The position numbers were made by a program, and so were the translations under genes. The notes beneath the pieces were generated by a model. The model was given only the letters and a program-made list of their open reading frames with translations. It ran no database searches and was not told where the DNA came from. Below, one piece after another: positions 1 to 12,300 of a DNA stretch of 54,504 nucleotides (position 1 is the first letter of the stretch; each line of letters opens with the position of its first letter). Source of the DNA: Apostichopus parvimensis (lineage: Eukaryota > Echinodermata > Holothuroidea > Aspidochirotida > Stichopodidae); NCBI GenBank assembly GCA_000934455.1, contig KN884925.1:1290-55793 (forward strand), read 5' to 3'.

Positions 1-2141
1 AGTAGTTGCTTTGTTTGTATACTGCTTGCATTCCATTTCTTACATATGCCTACGTTTAGAGTTGGGCCCCCTGCTACAGAAATATCATGTTAGGTTGATC
101 ATAAGGGCTGTAATCCTGTAGATATTGTGGGAGAATGAGTGAAATGTGGGCTAGGTGGTGGGGGAAGTGGGGAGGCATTTATTGTAGGGATTCATTATAT
201 TCATTTCAACAGATGTGGGCTAAAAGAGTGCTGACGTCGGCAGAATTCTCAAAAGATATTTATTTCTTCATGGTTAGCTGTATCGTTGCAAGTTTAACGT
301 GCACATTTTCTAAGAAGGAGCAACGACCCACATCCCTCCACCCCCGCTCCCCTTTTCATAACATATAATATTATGGTTGCATTAATGCTATTGGAATCAG
401 ATCTTATCATCGGTTTTGAGAGCCCGAGGAAGGAGATCTGTAAATCTTTTGTAGGCTAAGTGACTCTCTCACAGAATCAGGCATGTGGAAGAAATTATTC
501 AGTTCTCTCGGGACATTACAAGATTTTTTTGTCATAGGATAGGATGGCCTTTTGACAACTTTTATCAGTTTTTGGCAGTCAGAGAATTGTATACATGAAT
601 ACATAAAGTTGATCTCTTATCAAATTGTTACATGTTTTCCTGATTAATTTATCTCTGCGTTGGCTTTGCACTTATGAAACTTTAACGATACCGGAATATG
701 CCAGATATGATCAATTCCAAGTTTATTTAACCATGTTAGGATAGAAAAAGGGTGAGGGCGATCCCATCACATGGAAGTATTTAGTACTTGGGGTCATTTT
801 CTCTTTGGAGGCTGTTTTAATCCTATTGTAATGATTTGGCATCTGGATTTATAAGCTATGCGGGGAAAGAAAATTGCACTGTTTAAGCCAAAGAATTAAT
901 GCGAGCAATCCAAAATAAAGAATTATATTCATAACAGCATTATGTCTAGTAAGTTTTATTAGCATTAGAATAAGAAAAACAAACAATAATAATACTGCAG
1001 TATTGTAACAATTTGGCATCTTGTATTATAAGGTATGAGCTCAAATAAAATGCAGGTACACTTGAAATTGTAAATGAAAAAGCCAAAAATTTACAAGCAA
1101 TCCAGTTGAAAGGTTTTTTATTCACTAGAGATAAGTACAAATTAATAAAAAAAAAGAAGAATAAACAAGATAATAGATCTGATAAAACTATATGATGCAA
1201 TTGTTTACACTTTGTCAATATTCTTAATAAGAAAATTGGAAATTGAAAAGATGATATTAAATGTCAAAGCAGTTATAGAAAAATCAATAAATGAAACTTC
1301 TCATTACAGCATAAGAAGATTGAGTCATGTTTTTATTTTATCTCTCCTTTTTGTCCTACTTTCCAGTAGTAATATAAGAACACTTTATTTTGATTGTTCC
1401 TGTCATGAGTTTCAATTGTTTTAATTACTAACATCCTTATGATTTCCTGCAACAGAACTGATTCAAGAATGTCAACATTAATTTCCTGGTGGCCTAGTCA
1501 ATTTTTTTTGTTCTGTGTACTTTTCTAAATTTTTAATTTTTTATGGTAAATGTTAAAATGTTAAGAGTCCTGTTGAAAAACTATTAACACTTCTTTAGAG
1601 AGGTTTGTCCATACACCTTCTTGAAGATAATTCTCAACACCACATTTGGTGTCCTCAACACCAGTTTTATGCAACCCCAGTTTTGGTTTTCATACCTTTT
1701 GGTAACCTCATATGGAAAAAAAACGTTTTGTTTCTCATCACCAGTTTTGGTTTCAAGAAGGTACTTTATATGTTAATTTTCTGGGGAAGGGAAAAGGGGT
1801 GGGGGAGGGATAATTTAACAGGAGGTGGGCATTAATATTTTCCTTGTACCAACTTACAAGTTTGATCTGTGAGTGATATGAATGTCTTAGTAATATGAGG
1901 TCGGGGCAGTGGGTGTGAAAGTTCCTGGTCATCTATAAGCATAGATGTGTGTGCTACTGGCAGGTAGAGTTTTATAGGCCTATCACATTCTAGTATGCCA
2001 CAAATAGAAATTAAAATCATAATCTCCAATTTCAACAAGAACGGACAGAGCTTTATCAGCTTCATCAAGCTAGGGTATTTCTGAGCTGAACTAAATTCCA
2101 GTCAGATTGTCTTCATATAGAGGATAATTTCCTAGCTTGCT
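1..2141. other. Intergenic sequence, left edge
   Basis: AT-rich sequence with no exon I can support. Open frames of 65-90 codons on both strands have no recognisable domain, and their composition matches the background. A G-rich patch near 1795-1830 and T-rich patches near 1500-1550 are simple low-complexity sequence. It lies downstream of the MRPL4 stop codon and beyond the first good poly(A) signal candidate. Confidence 0.6.
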
Positions 2142-2509
2142 TTAAAGGGTGTGAAGACTTGCACAAAAAGAAACGTCTAATGCCGGTAATCTGACCTAGT
2201 TTCGATTGAGGTGTAACAGAAGTGTTAGACACCACCATCGATCCCAAAAAATACACACACAGCTTGCTACCGTCGGTAATTAGACACTAGTGTACAGTCA
2301 ATACATGCAGCTACATCAATACCCACAACACAGTGTACATATAATAGCAGTGATGGACATCTCAGGTCTAGATAAAAGATAACAAGGTATCACGTTTCAT
2401 TACTGTCTGCATTTTGTAGCGACACGAACAAACGTCATTTGCAAGCTACGGAAAGTTAACTTTTTCAGATGGCCCCACGCGGTTAGGGGCGAGTCTACAA
2501 TGCCTTTAA
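2142..2509 (+). mobile_element. TTAA-flanked MITE, copy 1
   Basis: Non-coding repeat of 368 bp, one of four copies in the window. It starts TTAAAGGGTGTGAAGACT and ends with the near-complement, so it has inverted termini of about 17 bp next to TTAA on both sides. The interior shares long blocks with the copies at 23272, 37814 and 42143. It has no coding capacity. TTAA flanks suggest a piggyBac-type non-autonomous element, but TTAA could be part of the terminus, so the superfamily is inferred. This copy is diverged from the others by scattered substitutions. Confidence 0.85.
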
Positions 2510-5500
2510 TGATTTAGTTCTTACTGTCGCCACTGTAGGCCACACCTAGCAGTTTGGGTCTGGAGATGAAAGATTTGTTGCTTACTTCCATGCTTTCTTA
2601 GAGTGACTTTTATTTGTTGCCCGGGCTGTCACTTTATATTTATCCCTGCCGCATAGAGGTAACTGTTGACCTACATACTTTCATGATTTTAGTGTTTATT
2701 TTTCCAGCGATCCTGTTCGGAGGGCTTTTCTGATTCTATCAATGATACTCGAATGAGAATTAAGCCGGCTGGTTTATTGGGAGGTCTCCAAAACAATTAA
2801 ACAATCTCTTTGTATGTACCTGACAAGATTGGTAAATTTTTTGTTATTGGTAATCTTTCGGTTCAGGTAATGTATATGAACATGATACAAACATGACAAA
2901 TAAGAGGGACATGATATGACGATACCAAAAAGTACGGATAAACCAAGGAATGGTAAATTGCTGAGAAAAACCAGAGAACCAGTCGTTTCACTAACTCGTA
3001 TAGAATAATGTCAATTCTTGTGATTTATGTTATGCCTCCATTGATCTGTTAAACTATAGATGTAACATTAGTAGCATTGTGCTATTGTCTTTGTGTGCCA
3101 TCCCTTTTTTACCTATATGCTTTCCTGTATAGCATTTTGTGAACTTCTATTCTAATTTCTGTTTAAGTTTAGTCAATTTTATTTCCCTTAATTTTCTTCT
3201 ATTCAATTTTTAAAAATCGATAGGAATTAATGTTTTTAATTTTTGCCAATGGCAGAAAGCAATTTATGCAATTGCATGTGATGCCTTTGCATGAAAAAAC
3301 TCTTAAGTCAAAAAGTCAAGCTTAGATGAACTTAATAAGTGATAAAAAAGTGGCATGTGGGTGGAGGGGGGGGGGGTAGGGGATGAGGGAATTCTAAATC
3401 TCCCCCCATCTGATTTAAGTTGGCATATGGACCTTTAAAGAAGGGCAAGAGGTGCCGCATGGATTTAATAAAGGAGGGGAGGGCGACCCTGAGGTCTTTG
3501 TTCCTTTTGTTGACATCCTGCTAACCTGTACATGACCACTCAATCTTTTAACACACTTTGGCCAGTAATACCCAATATGACAGATATTTCTAATTTGCAA
3601 GACCATAGCAAAATATGCTTAAAAAATTCCAATGAGTTCATGATGAACCAGATTGCAAAAATGCATTGTGGTTTCGATGATGTAACATGAGCAGTTTTCT
3701 TCATGAATCTGACGTTATGTATAGTGAGGGTGTACATGATTAAAAGGCTTTCACGATTTGACCTGTTGTACCCATATGACCATTGACTTACATCGAAATC
3801 AATAGGCTTCTTTTAACTCAATGTTTTACAGCTTCATACCAAGTATGAGATCTGAAAACAGCTATAATAGTGAGACCAAGAATATAATTTTCTTTTAATT
3901 GGACATAAAGTGCCTCACTAGCATTCTGCTATAGCAATCCCCCCCCCCTCCCCCATGGTATAAGGTTTTCATGATAAAACTCCAGTTCTCAATCATTTGC
4001 ATTTAGATGCTATTACTAGAAAGTGATCTTGAACTTGGGAATGGTAAACGATGAGAAGACGTGCTTCGGTATTTTGCCACAGGGTTTTGGGATGTGTGCT
4101 GTATCCCTAAAACAGGAATGGTTCATATCTCTGGTTCATGTTTAAAATCAAGGTCAACTGTTCACAGGGTATCTTCCAAAATGTCTACAAATTGTGATAT
4201 AATTTGTCAAATTGCAGATGATGCAAAGCATTATAGTTTCAACTGGACTGTAAGATGTGTAATATCTTGGAGATGTAGAGGTTGGACGCTGTGACGAAGA
4301 GAGAACAAGAAATAGAGAGGACATTGCCAGTGGTGTGATTAAGAGGATGGGGAGATGACATGGGCCATTGTCCCCACACCTTCCATCATCAATAGAGGGA
4401 AAATGGTCGAGAAGGGGGCATTTTTTTTCATTCAGACGGAGAAATTGTTTTCTGGGAGAAGCTTCACAACCCCAGGGCCACCGCCTCCATTTTTACATCA
4501 TTCATATTAGTTCAGCCTCTACCTAGATCAGGTGAAGTTTACAATTTGGCCGGGCACTGGACATTGCAAATAGATGTGGCCAATGAGAAGAGGTGTCAAA
4601 CAATCACACAAAGAAGGAAAATGCACATGTTTATAGTTTCACACTCTTGTAATTTTCATCTCTGTTTCTTAGAATAGCAAAAATCATTGTAACAAGATTA
4701 ATTATTTGTTTATTTAACATTTACAAAAAAATAAACAGCTGGGAAATTCAAAACTGAAACACCCTAAAGAACCTTATTTTGACAAGTTTTGTGGTAGTTT
4801 TAGTGTACATTTTTGGAGATGTAGACATCCCATTTGATAGTTCAACTTGTATTTTTTTATGCAGCATATTGAAAATATTTCAAATGTTCAACATACAAAT
4901 GCAATGATCAACATACGAATGCTATCTAGTTTCTTTGAATAGGATATAACCTTTGACCTCTCACAATGACAGCATTCCTGAAAGTTACTGTTAAGTGTTG
5001 TTAAATACTGTCTATGGAGACATGCTAGGTTCCTAAGGTAAAACACTGATTACTGTCTTTCAACAGCGTAAAAGAGGGAAAAGGACTTTGACAGCAGAGT
5101 TCTTAAATGAACCTGAGATAAGAGACTCAAGGATACAAAGAATGAAAGATTCTTTTTTACAAGAATCAGAACATCTAATACATTAGCTGTTAGCTAAGCT
5201 CCAACTGATTGTATCAAAGAAATCATTAAAATACAACCAAAGTGTTGTTTTATTCCATTTTTGTTTAAACAAGCCTGTGCAACATGAAAGATCAATGTAA
5301 ACTAGAATAATCTTTGCTGTCCAAAAACATCTCAGCATCACCATAAATGGAAATGTGGCAGAAATTGATGGCCAGGGTAAGAAGTCAATTGTTTGTTGGG
5401 TGGGGGTGGGGGGAGGTAGTAGTGAAGCCTACTGAACACTACTTGTTACAAATCAAAAGAACTTTCATAAATATGTAAAGATTTCCTTTAAAATGTATAC

Positions 5501-6126
5501 AAAAGATAGTTTTCATATCCTAGTCATTGATGTTTAGTGTTGGAGACTGGACAAGCAAAGAGTGGATGATAGAGGGCGGTAGGGAAGGTTCACTTTTGAG
5601 TGTCAGCTAAACAGACTTTACCTTAATACAACAAATAGATCTCACTTTACCCATACTTCATCCAACATATTAGTAACTCAGATGTAAATTTCTATTCCTA
5701 GTTAGGGCTTCAGGTATCTTGTTTTTATTCTGCCTCTCGTATAGCTTCCAGCCTCAAACGGAACACAACTAATATACTCATGTGATTCAGTCAGTAAGCA
5801 ACTGCACCTAATGGAATCACTAAATCTATCCATGCCACATTGTAGCAATTCCACATTCCTTTGTTTGCTAATCTAAGCTCATTTGTGGATTAGGTAATTA
5901 AACTGACCTTTATAGACGCTTGATAGCAAATGTTAATCATATTCAGTAAACAAAGGCTCAGGACATAATTCCACTCTCTGACAAGAGATAAAATATTATT
6001 TGTGAAACCTTTCCGTAAACAGCACTCTCACCGCCAAATGACGAACCTAGTTTGCCCAGGATCGACAAGGCATCCTCTGTTCTCATATTTCTATTTTCCG
6101 GAGCCCTCAGACTAGTGGATCCTTCT
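2510..6126. other. Region downstream of MRPL4, 3' UTR plus intergenic
   Basis: No protein-coding exon is seen. The part next to 6126 is expected to be the MRPL4 3' UTR on the minus strand. The rest is AT-rich with homopolymer patches: G-run near 3365-3377, C-run near 3940-3955, G-rich 5396-5418. An open frame at 4061-4294 on the plus strand has no family resemblance that I recognise. Confidence 0.6.
5724..5729 (-). other. Candidate MRPL4 poly(A) signal
   Basis: The minus strand reads AATAAA here, about 400 nt downstream of the MRPL4 stop codon. It is the nearest canonical hexamer I noticed. AT-rich sequence makes chance hexamers common and others lie further down, so this is only a candidate. 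Confidence 0.35.
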
Positions 6127-6320
6127 TCATTCTTTTGATGAATAACTCCTTCCTCTGTGAGGATCCATCTTCAGCTGTGATCTTAAAATCGGTAGGTCCT
6201 GTCTTAAATCTGGGCTCCCGTACTGTTTTGTAAAGAACATTAACCGCAGCTCCAAAAAGTTGACGGCCTCCAGAGTCATCACAATAGTGTCATGTTTCAA
6301 GAGACTGTAGCAATTGAGCC
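6127..6320 (-). CDS. MRPL4: MRPL4 coding exon 9 with stop codon
   Basis: 194 nt, residues 263-325 and a TGA stop at 6127-6129. It starts [20 protein letters not shown], matching the GLNVHSMLKHQTLVLT-type block that ends the conserved domain, and continues with a basic C-terminal tail. The acceptor is CTGTTTCCAAAG, which is AAG rather than CAG or TAG, but the frame and family match support it. Confidence 0.94.
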
Positions 6321-9300
6321 CTTTGGAAACAGTGACAGAGAAAACAAAATACAAGAGAGGAAAATCAATAATATTACAGTATTCTGAGCTTAGTGACAAA
6401 AAGGTGTTCTAGGGCACTTCATCAAGGCTACTTCCACAACGTGGTCATGGATAAGCTACAATTTTTGACTCTATAACAACAATAAAGAAAGAAAGGAAAG
6501 GTAGACTCATTTACTAAAATAAAGTAGCTTGTTACCTTTTATAACTTGATTGAATCCAGATTCATTCCTAAAGAAAGTCTCAAATACAGTTTACATATAG
6601 TGATGGTTACAGCTTTGGCCATACAAAGGAGGCTACATACATCTGTTATGAAGTGTGATAGGTCTAGAGCTGGTCTTTGCTTTGAGAAACAAACAGACCT
6701 TTAGTCAGAATTTTAAACATCTAATATTGTGACATCAATACATTACAACAATCTGTTCTGTTCATACACAAATGATGGTGTGCAAAAACTTACGTTGTAA
6801 ATGAGGCAGTTTAAAGATATATGATTTAACCAAAGCATGCATGTACATGTAACACATGAGGAGACTACCATATGAGGAGAATACCAGTGAAACATCCCTG
6901 ACATCTAACAGATCTCCAAATATTACATTATCAACTTTAATTAAACAAAGAAACATGAATATTGATCAAACTTGAACAATAAATCTTAATAGCTTCCTAG
7001 ACCAAATTAAGTCTCAAAACCAGACCTGCTGACCTGTCTTTTGTAAAAATCTGAAAATATATAATTTTCAGTTGGGAGAGCATGAGATTGCCTCCAAAAA
7101 CAGAGAGACCCCCCCCCACCTTCATACAACTGTTAGAGTTGGTAGGTCTGTGAAACCATCATCCAAATGAAATCCCGATACAATTCCTGCAAAGATGAGG
7201 AAACGACTTCCTGTGTGGCTAGTATATATTCCTCTTATATTGCATCCTTCGTGCAAAGGAATTTGGACCAAAAAACTTACATTCCTGACAACAAAAGAGG
7301 GTATGGGACAGGCTTTTAAAGGTGAAGTGACATAACTATATCTGCTGTAAGCTATTTTCAATAAAACCTGCCACAACAAGTTAAATCTGAAGAAAAGGGA
7401 ACAGAAATAACAATGAAAGCAATAGGAAGTAGGCTATCCGGCCTCAGGCATGATGACCTTGATTTTTATGCTCTACCACCAAAGGAATATTGATGAAGAA
7501 TATTCTTTTCTCTTCATCTGTTTTCCTCCACTTCATTTGGCAAGGACTCAAGGTTCACAAATATGTACATGCATACTGGAATTTAACTCATTTCTTGATA
7601 TCAAATCGCACAAATTCTCGATGATAAGAGAAAGAAAGTTCGGCTGTAGGACTGTGAGTATTAACCGCAGAGGCCTGACAGGTAGTAAACATCCTGCTGG
7701 ATTTATTACATATAGAAGGACTTGGTTCAAACTGCAAGATATTTTCTCTTAGGCTCTCCAGTCCCATGTTTGAATGGTCATGTCTCAACAATCGACGAGT
7801 TAGAGAAACATTTACAACCTGGACTGCTATCAGCGGTTCCTAGTCTTACGACATACCAAAATTAGTTCTGTGCCTGCAGTGATCCTTTAAAGTTCATCAC
7901 AACCCGTTTCTTTGTCACCAGAAGACAGACCCTTGTACTTCCACCATGATTTAAAATTGATTCCACATAAGAAAACCTATCAAAACCTCACAAAGCTGAC
8001 ATCGATCCTACTGCTAGACCATCTCCTGCTGCGATAACATACGTTTTCTCCGAGATGAAAAACACAGATATCAGAAATGAAAGTGAGAGATACACAACCT
8101 CGCTTTGATCTCTGGAGATTGCACCTGTACTGTACCTTTGGGAGCCCCTGGGGTTCCAGGTGTGAGGAAACCCCACTCACCTTCTATTTACAAAGACAAC
8201 AAACAGAAATGAACGGGTAAAAGGCCCACCCGTCTCAGAAAAACGTGGGTTCACATAAGGGCAGACTGGTTGAAAATGTAGAATTAGATGTGACAATACT
8301 GTAAAGAGTAGACTGTATGATATCATCATTCACCAAAGACAAGATGAAAAACTTCTAAAATTTAAATTTGAAATTGTGTGAGAAACTTGCTTTTGAATTG
8401 TGTTTAGAGCTTTTCACAACTTCAAATTTCTTTGAGAGTGCTCTTTAATGGGATATTTGGCAGCAGAGAACAATATTCCACACATATTAGTTGAAAACCC
8501 CATCTTACTTAAAATATTTTGTCCCTAGCTCGAGATAGGAGTTGACTGGATGTAACTTGTTTTGACCGGCTCAACCTTTGACCTTGCTTCAAGAAGTGGA
8601 TCACAGGAGACCTGTGGTCTGTGGTATGTAATCATGGCAGATGTTCTTGAAAAGCTTACTTACTTAATCTTCTAGGCAATTTATTCTTGAAATGTGATAC
8701 ACTTGAAATGTTTGCTTGGTTGTCAATATTCTTTGTGTTTAAAATTTCATCACATGAAACTATTTTTGTGGAAATATTATTTTCCTCAGTGTATAAATAA
8801 TAATGTAAAGCTAAACATATAAAAAAAAAATCCTGTACAGCTCAAAATGTCATGATGACATCAATCACTCTGCTGTTGCCAGATGCCTTCTTAAAGTATC
8901 ACCAAATGTAAATAAATCATAACTTTGTCATTCAAAATGCTATCATGATGTGATTCTCATTTACAGGTGCAGAAAGTTGTCAATTTTTTTTTATCAAGCT
9001 ACCCACCTTCAGCCACCTATAGAAGTCACCACCGAAAGTCAGACAAAAATGATGAAAACTGCCAGAATATGTGAAATGTGAAAGACAAGTAACCTTCATA
9101 TTATGTGATTCTTTGTAAATTACACATTCCCATTATATTGAAGGAGGCAAACTCCTATCCTACAATTTTGGCATAATTTCAAATTTCTCAAACTTTATCA
9201 TAGTTTATAAGCAGAAAATGTCTGACATGAGATGGTTCCAAGACAATTAGGCTTTCAGAAATGCCTTGGACTGGATATTACCGCAGGAAGAATGTGCGTT

Positions 9301-12300
9301 TCTGCAAACAGACACATCCCTAGTGTTGTGGCGGGTTGCTTGGAACGACACAAAAACAGACTGAAAGCTAAGATGCTGAAGTGCAGAATCTCAGGTGCTG
9401 AGGTTCAACACCTGTCTTTGTTGCTATGGAGATTAGGGAGCACGATAACAATGGATCTTGTGGCGCCAATTCAAGGAAGAGAAAGTAGGAGAACAAGAGG
9501 AGAAGAAAGGCAAGTATCCAGGGTAGCCTTGAAATGAGAGAATCTAAGAATGGACCCCAGGGTTAGTGAGAGGACAAATCACACAGGGAGAAGATGAAGT
9601 TAGACTGGGGTCGAGAGGGAGGAAGAAAATCACATACATCGCTGTTATCACAGCAGACGTTGAAGGAAAAATTAGACTAGTTATCTCCGCGGAATAATCA
9701 TACGCACAAACAAATTTACTTGTAAACAGCTATACCTGTCAAGACTGGTTTGCTTTGAATGGTAAATTACCATATTGTTGCTAATGATGATATAAAAGGA
9801 ATTTAAAACAGGAAATGATAATCACTAAGGAAGAATGTTAACAACAATACCAGAGAGTGCAAAGACATAGTTGAACCTTCATTCTTACTTTCTTCAAAGT
9901 CAATTGGTTTTACAATGTGTTGTAAAGAGCAAACCAACAGATGTACACAGCATTTGTCTGTATCAAAAAATCTCCCAAAATGTATAGAAATAATGTTTAT
10001 ATCCAACAATTTTCTTTTGTTATGGGTCCCCCCACCAAAAAACAAAACAAAACATGAATGAAACAAAAAATGTGATCTCTTACCTTCTGTTGAAATGATA
10101 TTGTATGTCTTAATTTTGTTGATGGCATCCATAAAGTTTTCAGACATTTCTTCCAAAGGTTTGCTGAAACCAAGGACAAAAACAACCAAATATAAAATAC
10201 TGAGTATAAAATTAATCCCAGCATCGGAGAAAACTTTCTTTCAAAAATAAGAGGGATTGTGGAAGGGTGGGTAGTGAGTTGGATGGGACAGGTGAGATGG
10301 GATATGGTTGAGAATTTAGCTTCAATAGGAAAATTAGAATGCTTACACTATTGCATCATAACAATATGAAACTATTAAATGTTCTGTGTTGTGCTATATA
10401 TGGTTGCTAAATAAGTGGAAAGTCTAGCCAAGACTTGCTACTGTACCATCAGTTTCTTCAGAGCAATATTGAGTTTTGTACATTTTCAAATGCAGGTTCC
10501 AAATATCTGATACTGAAATGCCATGACGCTGCAGTTCATTAGTTGTAACATGGTTCCCACCTTTTTAAACAAATGAAATTTCAGACTTCTTCAAGACCAA
10601 AACATGTCCTACTGTTTACTATGAAGCCACAAACATGTCATGCTCTAGCCATAACCTTTCACCACAGTTTGATTTAAATGCCATTTACGTTATCTCACAT
10701 TTATCAAGAGCTTTGCTCACTCATTTAGTTTTTTAAAATAGCTTGAAACTGGTAACCAAGCACGAAGAAGTTGCAATAAAACACTGGCCACAAGCCAAAC
10801 ATATGATCACAGGTTCTGAAAGTTCAAGCTTACATAATTGTATGGAATTATATGACTCTTTAAATTTCAATGGCTTTCAATTTACACTTTAATCGGTTAT
10901 CAACACCTTCCTTATTGAACTTCCAATTGTATAGGGTTTGGGAATATAATTTCCTAGAAATGGATGGTGCAAGCCAAAACCTCAAAATAGTTTGAAACAT
11001 TTTCAAGTTTATTTATCCTAAGGCTAAGCTTACAGTAAGACCACTGATTATCTATAAAAAGGAACCACAAATTCTTACAAATTGCACTTAATATGGTAAT
11101 ATTTAAAGGTTTGCCACTATCGGAGATAAAAGTTTGAGCACTAATAGCTGTGTCATGTCAAGTTAGACTGCTCATTGTCTTCATGTAGTTTTTTTATATT
11201 AAATAGTAGCACCATGAAATCTCTCAAACTAAATAAAAGTTTTTGCTGGGATGATGAGGTTTTCTATTTATTAGCTCTCCAATGCCTAGAGAGTTAGGAA
11301 TGGGTTTGTTCTCGAGATACTGGAGAGTCCAGCAAAACCATCACTTTCTTTACCTCATGTGATAGATATACTTGTGATGAATAATTGCTTATTCCAGAAC
11401 CCAACACAAAGTTGTTCCTTGGTGAGGGGGAGGGGGGGGAGGAGGATGGGAGGGCGAGATCTAGGTTTTTCAATATCACATCATGAGTTTTAAGTGTCAT
11501 GTCAGGGACATTTTGTTTTCATGCAACAGAACAAAGTATCATCTCTGTTGAAGACATTATAGCTTGTTATTAGTAAAATTCCAATGTTACAGAACCAACA
11601 CTATCACCTAACAGAAAGAAGACAAATATTCATCACAGAGATAGGACACCAAGTCACTTTTCAAGCACTAGTGGCCATTTTTTTGTTATACTTTCCCAAG
11701 TCTCATTATAAAGTTTACACTTATAACCTACAAGTTATGCTTGGAAGCTATAATTCGAGTCCCGAGATGCAAAACATAGATGAGATTTAAGTGCAGCAAG
11801 GTCATCACTCTCTGTGCCTCTCCATAAAATGGTTACAAGATCATGTTTCTGTTCGATTAGAAGGTTATCCATATTAAAACGCCAACGTGTAATGAGGTCA
11901 ACGTACCTAACGAGCGATGCAATTATAGCACCTTAAAGCAGTGTGCATTCATGTTATCTTAGGGCAACTGGTGTGTTTGCAATTAAATAAATCTGTTTGT
12001 GGCAGAGATACTTGCAGGTACCATCCCCCCTCCCCCACCCCCTTCTCCTCCCCTTTCAATGTTGGACAGATACCAAATCTTGAGTGTTTTGTCAGGTTAA
12101 TTTCATATTTTCAATATCATTATGATCATGTCACAGCACCTGCACGAGGTGGAACGTTTGAAGTTTCCTTTTTTCATTTTTTGAAATTTAATATCGTTGT
12201 AAGAATGAAAACACAGCCAACAGCAACATTTGCATAAACAACTTCCACAAAAAAAAAACAAATAATGAATGGAAGAAAACATTAAACATTTCTGTATTAG

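Noticed and set aside
7450..7752. 100-codon plus-strand open frame
   Set aside because: Antisense to MRPL4 within intron 8, no recognisable motif, and other frames are also open there.
7980..8180. Overlapping minus-strand open frames of 62-66 codons
   Set aside because: Two frames are open at once over the same bases, and neither has a recognisable domain. They look like composition effects inside an intron.
9232..9537. 101-codon plus-strand open frame in MRPL4 intron 8
   Set aside because: GC-richer than its surroundings, but no domain, no convincing splice sites and no family resemblance. Not reported as a gene.
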